DNA from: Enterococcus innesii
GTDB taxonomy: Bacteria > Bacillota > Bacilli > Lactobacillales > Enterococcaceae
NCBI GenBank assembly: GCA_018982785.1
Contig: JAHHEN010000007.1
Span: forward strand, 186,001 to 250,000
Reading direction: 5' to 3'
DNA: 64,000 nucleotides
The first letter of the stretch is position 1, and each line of letters opens with the position of its first letter. The translations under genes were made by a program, and so were the position numbers. A model generated the notes under the pieces. It was not told the DNA's origin, did no database searches, and was given only the letters and a program-made list of their open reading frames with translations. Below, one piece after another: positions 62,765 through 64,000 of this stretch.

Positions 62765-63739
62765 TTAAATTGATAATTTTGACTCAAACAGTGGACTTAC
62801 TGGTTTGTTCTCATGGATTCGTTTGATCGCTTCGCCCATCAAGGCACCGACACTGATCTCATCGATTTTTTTCGACTTGCGGTCTTCTGGCAAGTGAATC
62901 GAATCTGTTACAACTAGATGCTCAATGGCCGAATCTTCGATCCGTTCCAAGGCAGGTCCTGACAAGACAGGGTGGGTACATGAGGCGTAAACACTTTTGG
63001 CACCTGCTTGTTTCAACGCATTCGCAGCCAATGTGATGGTACCAGCAGTATCGATCATATCGTCGATCAAGACACAAGTTTTGCCTTCAACATGACCAAT
63101 GATATTCATGACTTCCGCTACGTTGGCTTTCGGACGACGTTTGTCGATGATCGCGATTGGTGACTTAAGAAACTCAGCTAATTTGCGGGCACGAGTCACG
63201 CCTCCGTGGTCTGGTGAAACAACTACGACATCATCGCCTTGAATGCCTCTTTCCAAGAAGTAGTTGGCGATCAATGGTGCACCCATCAAGTGGTCAACTG
63301 GGATATCAAAGAACCCTTGAATCTGTGAAGCATGCAAATCCAGTGTAACCATACGGTTCGCACCGGCTTTTTCGATCATGTTTGCTACAAGTTTTGCGGT
63401 GATTGGTTCTCTTGATCGCGCTTTGCGGTCTTGTCTTGCATAACCATAATAAGGCATTACTACATTGATCGTCTTCGCACTGGCGCGCTTCAAAGCATCG
63501 ATCATGATCAGCAATTCCATTAGGTTATCGTTTACAGGGCTGCTGGTTGATTGAATCACGTAGACGTGGGCACCACGAATACTTTCTTCAATATTCACTT
63601 GGATTTCACCATCGCTAAATTGTTTGACTGAACACTTACCTAATTCAACACCTACTGCAGCTGCGATTTTTTCCGCCAAAGGACGATTTGAGTTCAGAGA
63701 AAAAATCTTCAATCTTGGATCAAAATAATGATTTGACAT
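62765..63739 (-). CDS. prs: Ribose-phosphate pyrophosphokinase
   Basis: The start is ATG at 63739, behind GGAGG ([20 protein letters not shown]); the product has 324 aa. The ATP-binding [20 protein letters not shown] region, the histidine-bearing [14 protein letters not shown] and the PRPP loop [20 protein letters not shown] are all present. It makes PRPP from ribose-5-phosphate and ATP. It is the class I enzyme, normally downstream of glmU, as here. Confidence 0.97.
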   Translation of the reverse strand: MSNHYFDPRLKIFSLNSNRPLAEKIAAAVGVELGKCSVKQFSDGEIQVNIEESIRGAHVYVIQSTSSPVNDNLMELLIMIDALKRASAKTINVVMPYYGYARQDRKARSREPITAKLVANMIEKAGANRMVTLDLHASQIQGFFDIPVDHLMGAPLIANYFLERGIQGDDVVVVSPDHGGVTRARKLAEFLKSPIAIIDKRRPKANVAEVMNIIGHVEGKTCVLIDDMIDTAGTITLAANALKQAGAKSVYASCTHPVLSGPALERIEDSAIEHLVVTDSIHLPEDRKSKKIDEISVGALMGEAIKRIHENKPVSPLFESKLSI

Positions 63740-63855
63740 GAGAACCTCCACTTTCTTTGCGTTCATCTAGAAAAAAATGACTCCTTTTTACTAGAATCTT
63801 CTTCCTAATAAATAGTAGTCATTTTTCCTTAAGAAATCAAGTCATTTCGCTATTT

Positions 63856-64000
63856 CTAATTTAGATAAGGTAACTTTTTCGCGTAATCCGCTTTATTTTC
63901 CTGACGGGCGCGGGCAATCGCCATACTGTGTTTAGGAACATCTTTGGTGATCGTTGAGCCAGCAGCGATCATCGTTTCCTCTTCGATGGTCAATGGCGCA
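63856..64000 (-). CDS. glmU: GlmU C-terminal end (partial, runs off the window)
   Basis: The last 47 codons before a TAG stop at 63856 read [20 protein letters not shown], then [20 protein letters not shown] and KKLPYLN. This is the left-handed beta-helix end and C-terminal arm of the bifunctional GlcNAc-1-phosphate uridyltransferase / glucosamine-1-phosphate acetyltransferase. glmU-prs is the standard gene order in Firmicutes. Confidence 0.9.
   Translation of the reverse strand, partial: APLTIEEETMIAAGSTITKDVPKHSMAIARARQENKADYAKKLPYLN

Overview
The window looks like a chromosomal segment of a low-GC Gram-positive of the order Lactobacillales, most likely an Enterococcus. The pointers are a ctsR-clpC pair without mcsA/mcsB, an IreK/IreP-type PASTA kinase and phosphatase, a flavin-based extracellular electron transfer (EET) locus with dmkA/dmkB, sortase-anchored surface proteins, and the housekeeping gene order yicC-gmk-rpoZ-priA-def-fmt-rsmB-ireP-ireK. 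Species cannot be fixed from sequence reading alone.

Region 1 (1-10462) is an AT-rich integrated mobile element abutting the 3' end of rpsI. Its right-hand module, from the rpsI side inward, is a tyrosine integrase, an excisionase-like protein, a 38-aa protein, a Rep_trans/MOBT-type replication initiator or relaxase, a divergent XRE repressor with palindromic operators, and a candidate oriT with large hairpins. The cargo is a leftward run of three genes that looks like a phage-defence island: AbiH, a 931-aa DUF4062 (TIR-like) protein with a long helical C-terminus, and a KAP-like membrane P-loop ATPase carrying HEPN-like and PD-(D/E)xK-like C-terminal motifs. The left end of the element is not convincingly visible.

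Region 2 (10463-31682) holds rpsI-rplM, argG-argH, dps, a ComC-type prepilin peptidase, a ~2065-aa LPKTN-anchored adhesin with eight isopeptide-type repeats, its divergent Mga/AtxA-type regulator, and rpoC-rpoB. Region 3 (31683-44331) holds birA, then the EET locus arranged as two divergent arms: leftward pplA, fmnB and dmkA; rightward ndh2, eetA, eetB and dmkB. NADH electrons would go through Ndh2 to demethylmenaquinone (made with DmkA and DmkB) and out via EetA/EetB to the flavinylated lipoprotein PplA. A glutathione reductase and the tRNA-hydroxylation pair trhP1/trhP2 follow. Region 4 (44535-64000) is largely housekeeping: ctsR-clpC, ireK-ireP-rsmB-fmt-def-priA, rpoZ-gmk, yicC, a PC4-like protein, a patatin, sortase A, a TPP-riboswitch-controlled thiT, prs and the 3' end of glmU.

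Caution about the sequence itself: at least 12 genes, including clpC (twice), argH, ireK and sortase, are split by small frameshifts. Most are cured by restoring one base in a short homopolymer, and the restored lengths divide exactly into codons. This pattern points to base-calling deletions rather than real pseudogenes. Those genes are reported here as single CDS with the break marked.
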